The notes: generated by a model from the letters alone, not told the origin. Positions 35,408-46,414 are shown, numbered from the stretch's first letter. The stretch is 64,000 nt of DNA from Gonioctena quinquepunctata (GCA_018342105.1 JAFIRS010001432.1:248001-312000), one strand, 5' to 3'. Program-made: numbers and translations.

Positions 35408-36520
35408 TCAACTTGTAAAATCCTTTGAATATGGAAGCAGGTTCCGTGGTCTAGTAGCACGAACGGGTTTGTTCTGAATAACTTGTCCACCCGAAATGGG
35501 CTCTGACACATCCACTTGTACATTTGCATCTCTCTGCCCCTCATTTCCATCGACAGTATCTAATAACTGTTTTTCATTGCCGATTCGGGGTGAATTACTT
35601 GTATCGGAAGATATAGGTGAACTGTCTATTTCTTCTTGCCGTCTTCTTATCTGGTCCACGTGTCTGTGTAGTACATTTCCCTCAGGCGTATCTAATCTAT
35701 AAGATACTGGTCCCATAGATTTTTGAATGAAGGCTGGACTCCATTTTGGCCCATTTCCATGATTTCTAGCAAACACCGGATCATTGGCTCGAAATTGTCT
35801 CAATACTTCCGGTGCATCTTCCTCTAATGTTTGTTTCTTGGATGTTTCCAAAACTTTGGGGTTCAAGGAGCTCAGTCTCGTTTGCAGTTTCTTGTTCATC
35901 AAACTCTCTGCTGGACTATTCCCTGTTGTTGAAATTGGAGTTGAATGCTGCTGCATTAGAAATCTGGCTAGCTCCGTCTTTATATCTCCGTCCTTCAACA
36001 TTTTTGAGAAATGTTTCGTTGTCTGAATCATCCTTTCTGCCTGTCCATTAGATGCTGGGTGATACGGTGCTATTCTAGCATGCCTTATCAAATTATTTGT
36101 CAGGAATACTTGGAACTCTGATGATGTGAGAGCCGTAGCATTGTCAGACACTATCACTAATGGAACTCCGTGAGTGGCAAATAATTCTCTTAACACTGAT
36201 ATGGCTGACTGGGAAGAAGTGGAAGGCACTACCCGCACTTCCAACCATTTTGAAAATGAATCGACTACTATTGAAAACAAAAATCCTTGTGTTGGTCCAG
36301 CGAAATCTATATGCAGTCTAGTCCAAGGTTCTCTTGTTTCTTCCCATGGGTGTAGCACTGCTTTGGGCGGCATATTCCGGTTCTCTTGGCATACAGAACA
36401 ACCACGAACTAGACGTTCAATGTCAGCGTCTAGTCCTGGCCACCATACATGTGACCTGGCAAGGACTTTCATACGAACTATTCCTGGATGCGCTGCATGT
36501 AGAATTTGCAGTACTTGATT
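35408..36520 (-). pseudogene. Gypsy integrase
   Basis: The frame is open for 354 codons from 36472 to a stop at 35408. The H-H-C-C zinc finger starts upstream, about 36520 (LHAAHPGIVRMKV), and continues into CSVCQENR. The catalytic D-D-E triad is present: HIDFAGP, VIVSDNATALTS, and NGQAERMIQTTKH. Near the C-terminus, MGPVSYRLDTPEGNVLHRHV is the GPY/F module, followed by DQIRRR and a low-complexity tail ending LLPYSKDFTS. The domain itself looks intact and well preserved, but the element around it is deleted. In an intact element it inserts the cDNA into the genome. Its upstream frame is stopped in the deleted junction (36530-36660). Confidence 0.9.
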
Positions 36521-36539
36521 GGTTTTGATAGATCACTCG

Positions 36540-37292
36540 ATTCCCCCACAATAAACAACTATTATACATTGACAATTAATTTCTCTTCTGCCAAAACTGT
36601 TTCAATTCTTCTGGGACTTTATTTTTGTGGTCTGTCCAGCCTGTTTGTATCCAAAATGATACTTTCGATAGTATTATGGGTTATAAGTGTTTGGGCGTCA
36701 GCGCTAGCATCATCCACTCTCAACTGTTGATATGCTTATTTCAAATCTAGTCTTGCGAAAAAATTTTCTCCTGCCAGTGTAGCCAAAACCTGATGCACTG
36801 ATGGAACTGGATATATATCTTTCAACAATGCCTTATTTAGTGTCACTTTATAGTCACCACATATACGAATACTATCATCCGCTTTAATTACCGGCACAAT
36901 AGGAGTGGCCCATCGACAGTGCTCCACCGGTTCCAGAATATCTTGCTCCACTAATTTATGCAGCTCTTCCTCTACTAATGGTTTCAATGCAAATGGCAGA
37001 TTCCTCACCTTCGACATAATAGGTTCAACTGTTGGATCCAGATTCAAGGAAATTGGGGCACCTTTAAAGTCACCCAACTTGTCGTCAAAAACTTTTTGGA
37101 ATTCCGACAAAATTTCCTTAACTTTATTGTCTGAGACGTTAATAATTGTATTGAAACCATTCAATTAAATGTTCAGTGGGTCGAACCAGTTTCTTCCCAG
37201 TAAGTTTGTTGTATTTTTCCTTGCAATAACTAAAGAAAGTTTTCTTTCTATCTTTCCCAATTCAACTTGGACGTCACATATACCTGATATAT
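36540..37292 (-). pseudogene. Gypsy protease end and reverse transcriptase start
   Basis: From 37292 the minus strand reads DVQVELGKIERKLSLVIARK then NTTNLLGRNWFDPLNI, the end of a Gypsy protease, to a stop at 37165-37167. The frame then reads LNGFNTIINVSDNKVKEILS through PLVEEELHKLVEQDILEPVE and WATPIVPVIKADDSIRICGD, the first RT motifs. ENFFARLDLK carries the first catalytic Asp, and a TAA at about 36736 replaces the usual Q before AYQQLRVDDASADAQTLITH. After this the Y-x-D-D core, RNase H and spacer are missing. Confidence 0.85.
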
Positions 37293-37370
37293 CATAACTC
37301 AACATAACATTATCCTGGACAGACGCCGACTACTCCAAACTACTACATGATAATACAACAGTCTCAGACA

Positions 37371-38210
37371 TATAGAGAAGTATCTTTAAATTCAATATTT
37401 TTTGTGATAGGCAAAAATTAGGGTGAATGTTTACTTAATGTGCCCCCTGAAAATAGCTGTTCGACTTTTCTTACGTGTTTTTGCCTCCTGAACACGAAAA
37501 CGCGGCGGTCTCATACCGTTTCCGAGATATAATGGATTTCTCCTTCTTCAAGAGGTCGTTTTCAGGCAGTGTTTCCGCGTACAAAAATCACGCACAATGA
37601 CTCCTTCTTTTCACCATCTCAAACTACAAACACCAAATCACTCATTTTTGATACAACTTCGCACAAAATATAACCAGTTTTTTCGGAAAAAATACTCCTT
37701 CTTCAACAGTTACAAATAACCTTTCACATTTACTAAACTTAATCTGTCAAAATGTGAAAAATGAGGTTATTTGTAACTGTTGAAGAAGTATTTTTTCCGA
37801 TTAAACCGGCTATATTTTGTGCAGAGTTGTACCGAGCTGGTATTTAAGAAGAAGGAGGCATTGTCAGTGATTTTTGTACCCGAAAACTGTGCCTTAAAAT
37901 GACATCTTGAAGAAGGAGAAATCCATTATATTTCGGAAACGGTATAAGACCGCCGCGTGTTCAGGAGGCCAAAACACGTAAGAAAAGTCAAACAGCTATT
38001 TTCAGGGAGCATGAGCACGATGAGTGAACATTTACCAAAATTAGAATACGACAAATTACTGACTAATTGAATATTTTTCAATTCGTTGAAAATAATTTGG
38101 TGTACGCAGTAACTCATCAGGGCAGAGTAATTCATTCGCCCTCCTACACTTGTATAGATTCCCTGATCCATTCAATTTTGTTTTCAGATTGTTGAAGGTT
38201 ATAATCCCAG
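37371..38210. repeat. Inverted duplication, arm A' (interrupted)
   Basis: Inverted partner of 34447-34672. The left part (37371-37421, CATATAGAGAAGTAT...CAAAAATTAG) and right part (38037-38210) join into one collinear copy if the foldback element 37422-38036 and one duplicated AAAATTAG are removed. Confidence 0.65.
37422..38036. mobile_element. Foldback element with ~300-bp arms and 8-bp target duplication
   Basis: A nearly complete palindrome: GGTGAATGTTTAC at the left end and its counterpart GTGAACATTTACC at the right. The arms contain CCTGAAAATAGCTGTT and TTCTTACGTGTT and meet near 37740. AAAATTAG flanks it on both sides (37414-37421 and 38037-38044), and the uninterrupted site is present in arm A. 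No coding frame. The 8-bp duplication would fit hAT-like transposition, but the termini do not identify the family. Confidence 0.8.
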
Positions 38211-38419
38211 AAAAATGTCAATAAGCTTTTGATGTACCACAACTCCTGTAGATATCCAGCGAAATCAACTTTCATTCCACAAATCTCATGATATCGGCTC
38301 CCTTCAACCTGTCCAATTCCTGGTACTTTTTTCCATCCTATTCGTGATATTCTAGGATGGTTCTCGTCATCCATTCCAGATCCAGTGGTGACTGTTGGCC
38401 TTATGAATGGTGTTTTCAA
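38144..38419 (-). other. Unidentified 91-codon open frame
   Basis: An open minus-strand frame includes RPTVTTGSGMDDENHPRISR, IGWKKVPGIGQVEGSRYHEI and CGMKVDFAGYLQELWYIKSL. The residue mix is protein-like, but I recognise no family and its 3' part lies over the inverted duplication. It could be a fossil exon or chance. Confidence 0.2.
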
Positions 38420-38707
38420 TTGACCATTTGAAAATTTTCGTAGGAGTATTTGTTTTTTCTAAAAATAGGTGGAATCTGACCTAATCCCGTGATCATGGCG
38501 TACGGCTACTAGGATTCCGCGCTTTCAAGAATAAAATGATTTTTTTTTTTTATTTTTAGTACAGAATAGTCATTCATAGGTGTACATGACGATTCCAAAT
38601 CAAAAGTGAAATTTCGTGTATATTTATTTTAATGAAGCAAAGCGCTTTCGACTTATGGTTCTATTTAGTGCTTTTCAATGGAGGGTATTCGATATAATTA
38701 TGATATA

Positions 38708-40598
38708 CAGGGTGGCCAATCGAAAACGTACCGCAAGGGTTCACAGGGTGGGAAAGAATGTTTCGGCAAAATCCAAAAACACGTCAAGATTGTTTATCAG
38801 GGGGGCACATTTTGACGCAAAAAGCATATCAAAACCTTTAACCCCTTAAGTAGGGTTGTCATCCCAAAAAAAATTTCAAATAGGAAGGGGGGTCAAATGA
38901 TACCTCATTAGAAGGGGCTTGTCATTCCCTATACAGTGCCGCTTAGTTTTTGAAAATCGATCCACTCTTTTAGAAAATATGGAGCGTTCGAACTCCAACA
39001 ATAATGTGTGACGAAAAATGCAAAAATCGATGCAATTGTACTTTAAAACCTATTCATTAGTCGAGTAAATACTCGAATTGGTTTCCGCCAACCTGCATAC
39101 AGTGGTACAATTTATTTTCAAACCGTTGTCGTACATTCTGGAGCATTTGCGGTGTCACTTCGCGACATACGTTAATAATTCTTCTTTGCAACTCTTCTAA
39201 TGTGTCTGTTGGTGTATTGTGAACAAAGCTTCTTAAATGTCCCCACAAAAAAAATCTGAAGGACTTAAGTCGGGTGACCGAAGTGGCCATTCAATCGTGC
39301 CCGTCGTCCTATCCATCGTCCAGGAAACGTGTCATTCAAATAATTGCGCACATTTTGGGAGTAATGCGGAGGAGCTCCGTCTTGTTGGAACATCAGTTCC
39401 TGTTCATTGTATGCGGGATCGTTCTCAATAATATTTGTTAGAGCTAGGTCGATGGCATTTAGCAGTAAATCTAAGTACATATTGCCTGTTGAATTTCCAG
39501 GAAGGAAAAAAGGTCCTACAATGAAATTTCCAAAAATACTAGCCCACACATTTAAATTCTGGGGGTGTTGCGTGTGTGACTCGTGGAAAATCCTTGGATT
39601 GGTGTCAGCCCAGTAACGGCAATTGTGGCGATTCACTGAACCATTTAAGAAGAAGGAACTTTCGTCCGAAAAACACACATTAAATATGAAATTACCATTG
39701 TTTAACGCTCGCTTACTCATAACTTCGCAAAATTGCAAGAACGATCAAAGTCGTCTTCATTTAGTTCGTGCACTAAATGCACTTTATATGGATGGAATTT
39801 GTATTTTTTTAATACCCGTTGGACACTAGCACGAGATACACCCGTCGCAATGGCCAATTATCTTGTACTTAGCGTACTATCTACTGCAACTTGCTCCAAT
39901 ACTGCTATCTCCGTAGGTTCATTTGGTACTCGATTTCACCAATTCGCGAACAATTTTTCCAGAGTTATGTTGTCAGGATGCCGTTGTTAAACAACCCCGC
40001 GACCCGATTTCCACATTCATCGTTTTTGAAAAAAAGCTCAATAATTTCCACTCTTTTTGCAATTGAATACACCATAATGATGAATTTTGAAGTCAACAAT
40101 TTTTAAACCACGACAGGTATCTAGCAACTACTTGACCTGATTCAAACGTGCAGAAAGAAACCCGATAAATTTTCACTCACCAAAATGAGCCAAAAAAATC
40201 TGAAAATCGGCAAAGATAGCGAATTCATTTAAAGGAATTCATTTCAATTATACCTGCGATAAGTTTTAAAGTACAATTGAATCGATTTTTGCATTTTTCG
40301 TCACACATTATTGTTGGAGTTTCAACGCTCCATATTTTCTAAAAGAGTGGATCGATTTTCAAAAACTAAGCAGCACTGTATAGGAAATGTCCCTTCTAAT
40401 GAAATATCACTTGAACCCCCTTCCCATTTGATTTTTTTTTCGTGATGACATCCCTACTTAGGGGATTGGAGGTTTTACTATGCTTTTTGGGTCAAAATGT
40501 GTCCCCCTGACAACAATCTTGACGTGTTTTTAGATTTCGCCAAAACATTCTTTCCCACCCTGTAATGCCTTGCGGTACGTGTTTGATGGGCCACCCTG
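38708..40598 (-). mobile_element. Mariner-like element 2 (DD41D type), complete, ~340-bp terminal repeats
   Basis: Begins CAGGGTGGCCAATCGAAAAC at 38708, and its right end reads GGCCACCCTG at 40598, with TA on both flanks. The terminal inverted repeats run about 340 bases (38708-39050 and 40262-40598), for example AGAGTGGATCGATTTTCAAA on the right. Length 1891 bp. One frameshifted transposase lies on the minus strand. Confidence 0.9.
39057..40075 (-). pseudogene. DD41D-type mariner transposase, frameshifted
   Basis: The start is at 40073-40075 (MVYSIAKRVEIIELFFKNDE). The N-terminal helix-turn-helix region runs through VAGLFNN and is broken by a shift near 39975 and others. From 39738 the frame is open: VCFSDESSFFLNGSVNRHNC (first D), LMFQQDGAPPHYSQNVRNYL (second D), up to GRWIGRR. 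There a one-base loss near 39290 and another in a run of T near 39250 put the segment TIEWPLRSPDLSPSD, with the third catalytic D, in a middle frame. The end (FFLWGHLRSFVHNTPTDTLE...QFEYLLD) is open to the stop at 39057. All three catalytic residues survive, but the frame is broken at least three times. Confidence 0.9.
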
Positions 40599-40797
40599 TA
40601 TATTGAAAATGTCACACAATCCACACTGTTTTGGATTCTTCGAAATATAATTCTACAAATCCGAATGATGTCATTTCCTCAAACCATATACTGGAAATAT
40701 TGCACACATCCCTACATTTGTCACCAATAGCTATTTTATAGAAAATTTATAAAAGTTGAGAAATGTTGATTGTTAAAATCAGTATGTTATATGCATA

Positions 40798-40918
40798 GAA
40801 GAAAATTTGGGGAAACTTCAAACTTTCTACTTTTCCACTTAATACAAATAATTGGGAATCTAATCGGTTATGGAGTTGGGGAGTAGAAAGTTAAAAGTTT
40901 CCTCAAATTCATGTTCTC
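40798..40918. repeat. Hairpin, ~45-bp arms
   Basis: GGGGAAACTTCAAACTTTCT near 40809 faces GTAGAAAGTTAAAAGTTTCC near 40885, with a loop of about 50 bases. No other features. Confidence 0.55.
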
Positions 40919-40929
40919 TCCACAAAAAA

Positions 40930-41670
40930 TAACGTTTTCAGTAAATAAGAGAAAATGTACACAAACTTCATTTTGATGAACAAAAAATATGCTCATGACA
41001 TATATTTACCAATTACTATTTTTATATGCATCAAAATTGTATTAAAAATCTTCCATAGATAAGCACGGAGGATGTATAGATAAAGCCCAAAAACTTCAGT
41101 TTTATCATGGTTCAAAGTGAGATTGGAGAACTACCACTGGAGTTTAATACCATTTTCACCCGTTTTTGGAGATCTATTGTGTTATCAATTGTCGAAAGAT
41201 AAGACTTCCCTACCTTGTTGCTCACTTGAGGATCAATGTATACGTTATATATTTTATTGGAAACATTTTTGCTATATTTTTCCGAGGGTCTATAATTGAT
41301 TATTTTGATACGATTTCACATTGGTATTCCGCTAGTATTCCCTCTGAATTGAACCCTACCACTACCCCAGTATGTAACGCCCCTGTTATCATTCATTTTT
41401 CCTCCTCTTGTCTCCATTTACGATTTATCAATTCATGAATATCGCTCGATATTGAATTATTTCCATTCACAATAGGTTCGATTTGATTTTCTGCAGTGCG
41501 GAAAATCAATCCCCATTTCCTCATTCACTCAGAAGATTCTCGAAGTGATTTCTTTCCAAAACTCGTAACTCCCAACCAATCAAAACTGGTTTTTATCAAA
41601 ATATGATGTTTTTAGTATGTATTCCTTGGTCTGCAGTTTTATCTCCTCTATGCGATTTTCCTGTTATGGT
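40930..41670. other. No gene recognised
   Basis: Two overlapping short plus frames (41117, 41166) have no recognised similarity. Nothing else seen. Confidence 0.35.
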
Positions 41671-41678
41671 CCATTATA

Positions 41679-44343
41679 CAGTGTGACCCATTTAAAATGA
41701 AACCTCCCCTGTGGAATACGCATTTTTCTATCAATCTAAAAAAAAAAAATTTATATCAAGCATCAAAAACTGTAACCTGACACAAATTTTCATAACTTCA
41801 GTTCCATTTCCAAGGCCCTCTATGGTTTTTTTTCTTCGTCAAAAACGACAAAACTTCATTAGGCAATTTTTGTTTTCAAATTTGACTGCACCACTGAATT
41901 TGTCGTCGTTATAAATAAAACCTATCAAAATTTCATAAAAAAATATTGGTTAACAACGGAGTTACAACAACTTTAATTTTGGAAACGAAGTATTTGATTA
42001 TAATTTTTATTTAGATTATAGACATATTTGAACACTGCCGATACAAAGTATGACACCAGTGAACTTGAACGGTGAAAATCCGAAGTCAATAGCTCATTCC
42101 GTTCTACAGTTATAACTCCTGAAAGTATGGTAATGTGAGCGATTTGTGGTGGAAAATCTGACTACGCTACTGGATTTGTAACTTATATTCCCTTAAAATC
42201 ATTTATTTAAGTGTAGGTTATAAGTGTTTTCGGAAATAACAGAAAATTAGAAATTTATTTTCAAGTTATGCAGTAGTACATTCTTCCATAGCCGATAAAA
42301 ACGAAATGAACAGAAACAAGTTTTAAAGTATTTATTCAACAATAAAACGCCATTAAGCAAAAACTAAAATTAACATTAATGTAAAACTAAATATTAAAAT
42401 TTTTGTGGCTTCTACCAAACCTCCATTTTGTTCGATACATTTGTCGTATCTCTTCCGAGTATTTTTTACACTATTTTTTATTTGTTGAGGTGTAATTTCG
42501 GCACAAGCTTGTCGTATTCTTTGCATGAGTTCAGCTCGATTCCTTGGTTTCATTTTGTATTCTTTTTGTGTCAGAATACCCCATAGAAAAAAGTCTAGTA
42601 TTGTTAGATCAGGCGATCTAGGTGGCCATTCAATTAAGTCACTACCTCGTCCTATCCAATGATTTGGGAACTGGTCATTTACCCACTGTTTAACAATCCT
42701 GGAATTGTGAACGGAACAGCCGTCGAGCTGAAAATGTAAATTTTCTCGATCCGCAAGTGGAATTTCTTCTATTCCGTCCAATAATTGGTTATTTAAAAAT
42801 TCCAAAGAATTTTGCCCGTTCATGTTCCCATAAAAAAATGGACCTATTATTCTATCTTTTACTATACCACACCAAACGTTAACTTTTTCGGAATATTGAC
42901 TTTTACAATGTATGACCCAGTGCGGATTTTCAGTAGCCCAATACCGAGCATTTTGTGATGATACTACACCATTGGTGCTGAAAGAAGCTTAATCACTAAA
43001 CATTATGTGGTTCAAAAATGTCTTGTGTTCAGGTACTCGCCTTGGCCCCACAAACAAAATTCCATACGTTTCACTTCATCACCTTCCTTTGAAGTGTGAA
43101 GAAATTTAGGTTTAAATGCTTCCATTTTGTTTCGTTTCAGAAATCGCCGAATATTTCATCTCGGTAAGTTTAAATCCAAACTGCCGACTCGCAAGCTTCT
43201 GTTTGGGAGGTTTGTAAAATAATCTACAACGGCACGATCGTTTGAATTTCCTCTTCGGTGATTATTTTTCAAAATATGTTTGGTTACTGCACTAGTTTTT
43301 TTAAATGTTTTTCATTTTTGCTAACGGTGCTTCTGTCAATGGGAAGTCGATTTGGATGTCTGTGATTAAATATCCTAGCTACTTCTCTTTCACTATGATA
43401 ATTGTCCTCAGAAATTCTTACACTCTCAATTCTTTCTTCTAATGATAATTGCAAAGCCATTATTAAATGCACGTAACTAACAACTGTTATTTTATTTATG
43501 ATTAGCTGTCAAAATCACAGCCTACTATTGATTTAGTACAATACCTATACCTAATGTATTAGTTCAGCTTTCCTCAAATTATTGATACCTTCTCTAAAAG
43601 ATTGTTTCAGTTGAGTTTTGCAGAATTCAAAGGGAACAATTTTTATCCCGATTTCTGTTTTATTATTGAATAAATAATTTTGATACTTTAAAACTTGTTT
43701 CTGTTCATTTCGTTTTTAACGGCTATGGAAGAATGTACTACTGCATAACTTAGAAATAAATTTTTCATTTTCTGTTATTTTCGAATACACTAATAACCTA
43801 CAATTAAATAAATGATTTTAAGGAAATATATTTTACAAATCCAGTGGCGTAGTCAGATTTTCATTACAAAATCGCTTCCACCACAAATCGCTCACATTAC
43901 CATACTTTCAGGAGTTATAACTGTAGAACGGAATGATCTATTGACTTCGCATTTTCACTGTACAAGTTCACTAGTGTTCTACTTTGTATAGACAGTGTTG
44001 CCAGATTTCGAATATGTCTATAATCTAAATAAAAATTATAATCAAATACTTTGTTTCCAAAATTAAAGTTGTTGTAACTTCGTTGTTAACCAATATTTTT
44101 CTATGAAATTTGGATGGATTTTATTTATAACGACTTCAAATCCAGTGGTGTAGTCAAATTTGAAAAAAAAATGCCCAATAAACTCTTGCCGTTTTTGACA
44201 AAGAAAATAAACCATAGAGTGCCTTGGAAATGGAACTGAAGTTATGAACATTTGTGTCAAAATACAGTTTTTGATGCTTAATATAAAATATTTTTTTTTA
44301 AGATTGATAGAAAAATGCTTATCCTACAGAGGTTGTCACACTG
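41679..44343 (-). mobile_element. Mariner-like element 3 (DD41D-related), complete, ~670-bp terminal repeats
   Basis: Begins CAGTGTGACCCATTTAAAAT at 41679 and ends GTTGTCACACTG at 44343, flanked by TA (41677-41678, 44344-44345). The terminal inverted repeats extend from 41679 to about 42350 and from about 43660 to 44343, so they make up half of the 2665-bp element. Inside the repeats, the phrase AAATCCAGTGG(C/T)GTAGTCA recurs (43838, 44130 and complements), a subterminal repeat. The transposase frame stops right where the left repeat begins. Confidence 0.9.
42353..43460 (-). pseudogene. DD41D-related mariner transposase with premature stop at the active site
   Basis: The start is near 43460 (MALQLSLEERIESVRISEDN). 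The helix-turn-helix is REVARIFNHRHPNRLPIDRS, with shifts after VSKNEKH. At the first catalytic site the strand reads FSD, stop, ASFSTNGVV: the Glu codon after the Asp is TAA at 42989-42991. Further on come QNARYWATENPHWV and YSEKVNVWCGIVKDRIIGPF. From 42823 an intact frame of 156 codons contains LHFQLDGCSVHNSRIVKQWV (second D) and WPPRSPDLTILDFFLWG (third D; 42 residues lie between, one more than in elements 1 and 2). It ends at 42353. Confidence 0.85.
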
Positions 44344-44345
44344 TA

Positions 44346-44640
44346 TGTTGCACTTTTCCATTTAGTATTTCTAGCATTTCACCACGAAACTATCTTCGTA
44401 GGCTTTTTGTTCTCAAAAATCGAAATTTTCAATAATATCAATAAAAAGACGTCTATTTTCTGTAAAATATATTTTAGTGTGTATTTATCATGTTAGATGG
44501 ATTTCGACAATTATACAAATGTTAATGACAATAATTTCGAAATTCAACTTCCACTCGTAAATTTACTATAGTGGCAGTGGTAACTTGATATAAAGTCAGC
44601 ATGCCACCACCCCCCTATTGAAAAACCAAAATCGCGACAA
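44346..44640. other. No gene recognised
   Basis: Short AT-rich stretch between the mariner element and the PLE relic. Confidence 0.4.
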
Positions 44641-44689
44641 ATTTTGAATTCATAACAAATTTACGATAATTATTTGACAAATATTGGCG

Positions 44690-44880
44690 TAGGTTTCATC
44701 AATTTTTGAGTGGCAAAGTGGCTTTGCAAACTTTATAGGGGTCGATTTTTCTTCGTTTTACAGTCACTTTTGTGTGGAATAATTTAGTTTCCGCGATGTT
44801 TGGCCAATGTATGCTCTATGACAATCTGGGCAAACAATTTTGCGAATAACATTCGATTTATATTTAATTTCAAAGGGTTC
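44690..44880 (-). pseudogene. Penelope-like GIY-YIG fragment
   Basis: The minus strand reads VIRKIVCPDCHRAYIGQTSR then KLNYSTQK and a stop. This is Cys-x-x-Cys-x-x-x-Y-I-G-Q-T-x-R-x-L, the signature of the PLE endonuclease. The usual R-x-x-E-H-K after it is replaced by NYSTQK and a stop. Its sequence differs clearly from the copies at 3.3 and 7.4 kb, indicating a separate PLE lineage. Confidence 0.65.
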
Positions 44881-45779
44881 CTAAGTTGTCCTGAGGACTA
44901 GTGAAACAGTTTTCAGGTTTTTCTTGGCGATTTTGACATTTAGATTTTTGAACATATTTATCAATGTAGGAATTAATTCTTTGCCTCATTCATCTATATG
45001 AGTTCTTAATCAGGACTGGAATAGAAAATCAAATAACTATCTGAATGAAAATGCAAATTTTCAATTTCAGATTTTTCCTTTTGAGTTAGGGTCCTTTCAG
45101 AATATCTATCAGATGTATGTATCCAGCGTGGCTTTAGCCGGGGAAGTAGTTGTTCTCTGTTAGACATTCACAAAAAAATTACTTCATTTTTATCGCGGAT
45201 TTTTCAATTCCCAGAAAAATATTTCTATTTAATATTCAATTGAGAATGTTTCCCTTTTCAACATGAATACCCAACAAGATGTTATCTTGAACGATGGAAG
45301 ATAGTGACTAAAGTTTATCTTTCAGTCGCAGATGATTCCACATCTGATTTTATGAACATCCTGTTCATATTTTCGAACAAATCAATGCGATAATGATTTG
45401 TATAACATGATGTGGTTTTCTCATTCCGTTCTAGTGTTTTGTGGTACTAACTGATATTTTATTAATGAGTTTTATTGTTTGTCGTATTGAATGTGAAGAA
45501 CTGAATAATATTGTTAACAATATGTGTGGGGTAAGAGTTTTCTACAAAATGTCAGGTAGTGATTTTTAAGTAATGTGGGGATGTGTGAGTTTGGTCACTC
45601 TGTTTTTAATGCACAAATGAGGTTAATTTTCACAGTTGGTGAGAGTAATTCATGTAGCGATCGCTGCAAATTGTTTTTTTGTGCCATTTTGTGTGCAACG
45701 TGTTATTTGCATTCCTAATGACTGTAGAAAAAGGATGATTTCATATTGTTTCATCTTTTTTCACTGTGAACTGTATATT

Positions 45780-46000
45780 CACATTATAACTGTTGAAAAT
45801 ATCCAGAAGTTAGTCTATTTTGTCATGAGGATCCGAAAGAAACAGTTCGTCTACATATCTTCTGGTGAATGGTATAGGAAGAATCTAGTAACTGCCTCAT
45901 CAAATCATCAAGTACAAAGTTCACCAATATTCCTGAAATAGTAGAATCCATTGGCGTACCAAAAATTTGTTTATAATAAGAACCATTAAAAATCATGTAG
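45780..46000 (-). pseudogene. Penelope-like reverse transcriptase fragment
   Basis: The minus strand reads ESNYMIFNGSYYKQIFGTPM then DSTISGILVNFVLDDLMRQL, the PLE motif F-x-F-N-x-x-x-Y-x-Q-x-x-G-x-P-M-G-S-x-x-S. The conserved MGS is MDS. In a second frame, RRYVDELFLSDPHDKI corresponds to the catalytic Y-V-D-D box, here Y-V-D-E. The shift between the two frames lies near 45870. The rest of the RT is not recognisable. Confidence 0.65.
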
Positions 46001-46376
46001 TTTGATTCAAAACTTTATTTTAAAATAAACAAGTAGTTATCTTCATCCAACGTACAGTTGGATTAATTCCATTACCTAGATTCCCCAGTTTGTTGAAATT
46101 GGGAAAACTCAACGATTACTTACTTCTACCGTGGGATTAAAACACCCAAAATTTAAAAAAAGTTCCATTTCTGTGTTGTGTTCAACATTCTATCGGTTTT
46201 TGTGAGGTGCATGTTTTGTATTTCCATAATGTTTCAATCTCAAATTAGTGAGTATTACATAAGGTTTATTGGAGAATTTTTTGTATTGGTAACCCTTTAT
46301 CCATAGATGTCTTGATAAAGGAATACATTCGACCAAATAAAAGAATAATATTTTACTGCAACCCTAATACGATTGA

Positions 46377-46379
<3 letters not shown>

Positions 46380-46412
<33 letters not shown>
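46380..46412. repeat. (TA)n microsatellite
   Basis: About 33 bases of TA repeat. Confidence 0.95.

Positions 46413-46414
<2 letters not shown>

Larger units (their letters stand above)
35290..37372 (-). mobile_element. Internally deleted Gypsy-type LTR retrotransposon
   Basis: On the minus strand the order is: an ~85-bp LTR fragment (37290-37372), protease end and reverse transcriptase start, a jump over the RT core and RNase H, integrase, a purine-rich tract (GAAGGGAGGAG), then the start of the 3' LTR (TGTTATGTATGAGACC at 35382). The LTR copies share AACATAACATTAT and CTGGACAGACGCCGACTACT. The LTR fragment joins directly to protease codons, so most of the 5' LTR, primer site and gag are gone. 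No envelope gene was seen. The outer end of the 3' LTR was not located. Confidence 0.8.
44640..46010 (-). mobile_element. Penelope-like element relic with RT and GIY-YIG parts
   Basis: On the minus strand a reverse transcriptase fragment (about 46000-45780) precedes a GIY-YIG fragment (about 44880-44690), the PLE order. Between them lies a copy of the tandem-repeat unit found at 27.1-28.5 kb (44955-45386), so the element was split or the unit is PLE-associated. Both protein parts are frameshifted. The termini were not identified. Confidence 0.65.

Noticed and set aside
35496..36528. Plus-strand frames of 64-114 codons over the Gypsy integrase
   Set aside because: Antisense shadows of the strongly supported integrase frame.
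45636..45941. Plus-strand frame of 101 codons
   Set aside because: Overlaps the minus-strand PLE reverse transcriptase relic, which explains the sequence better.
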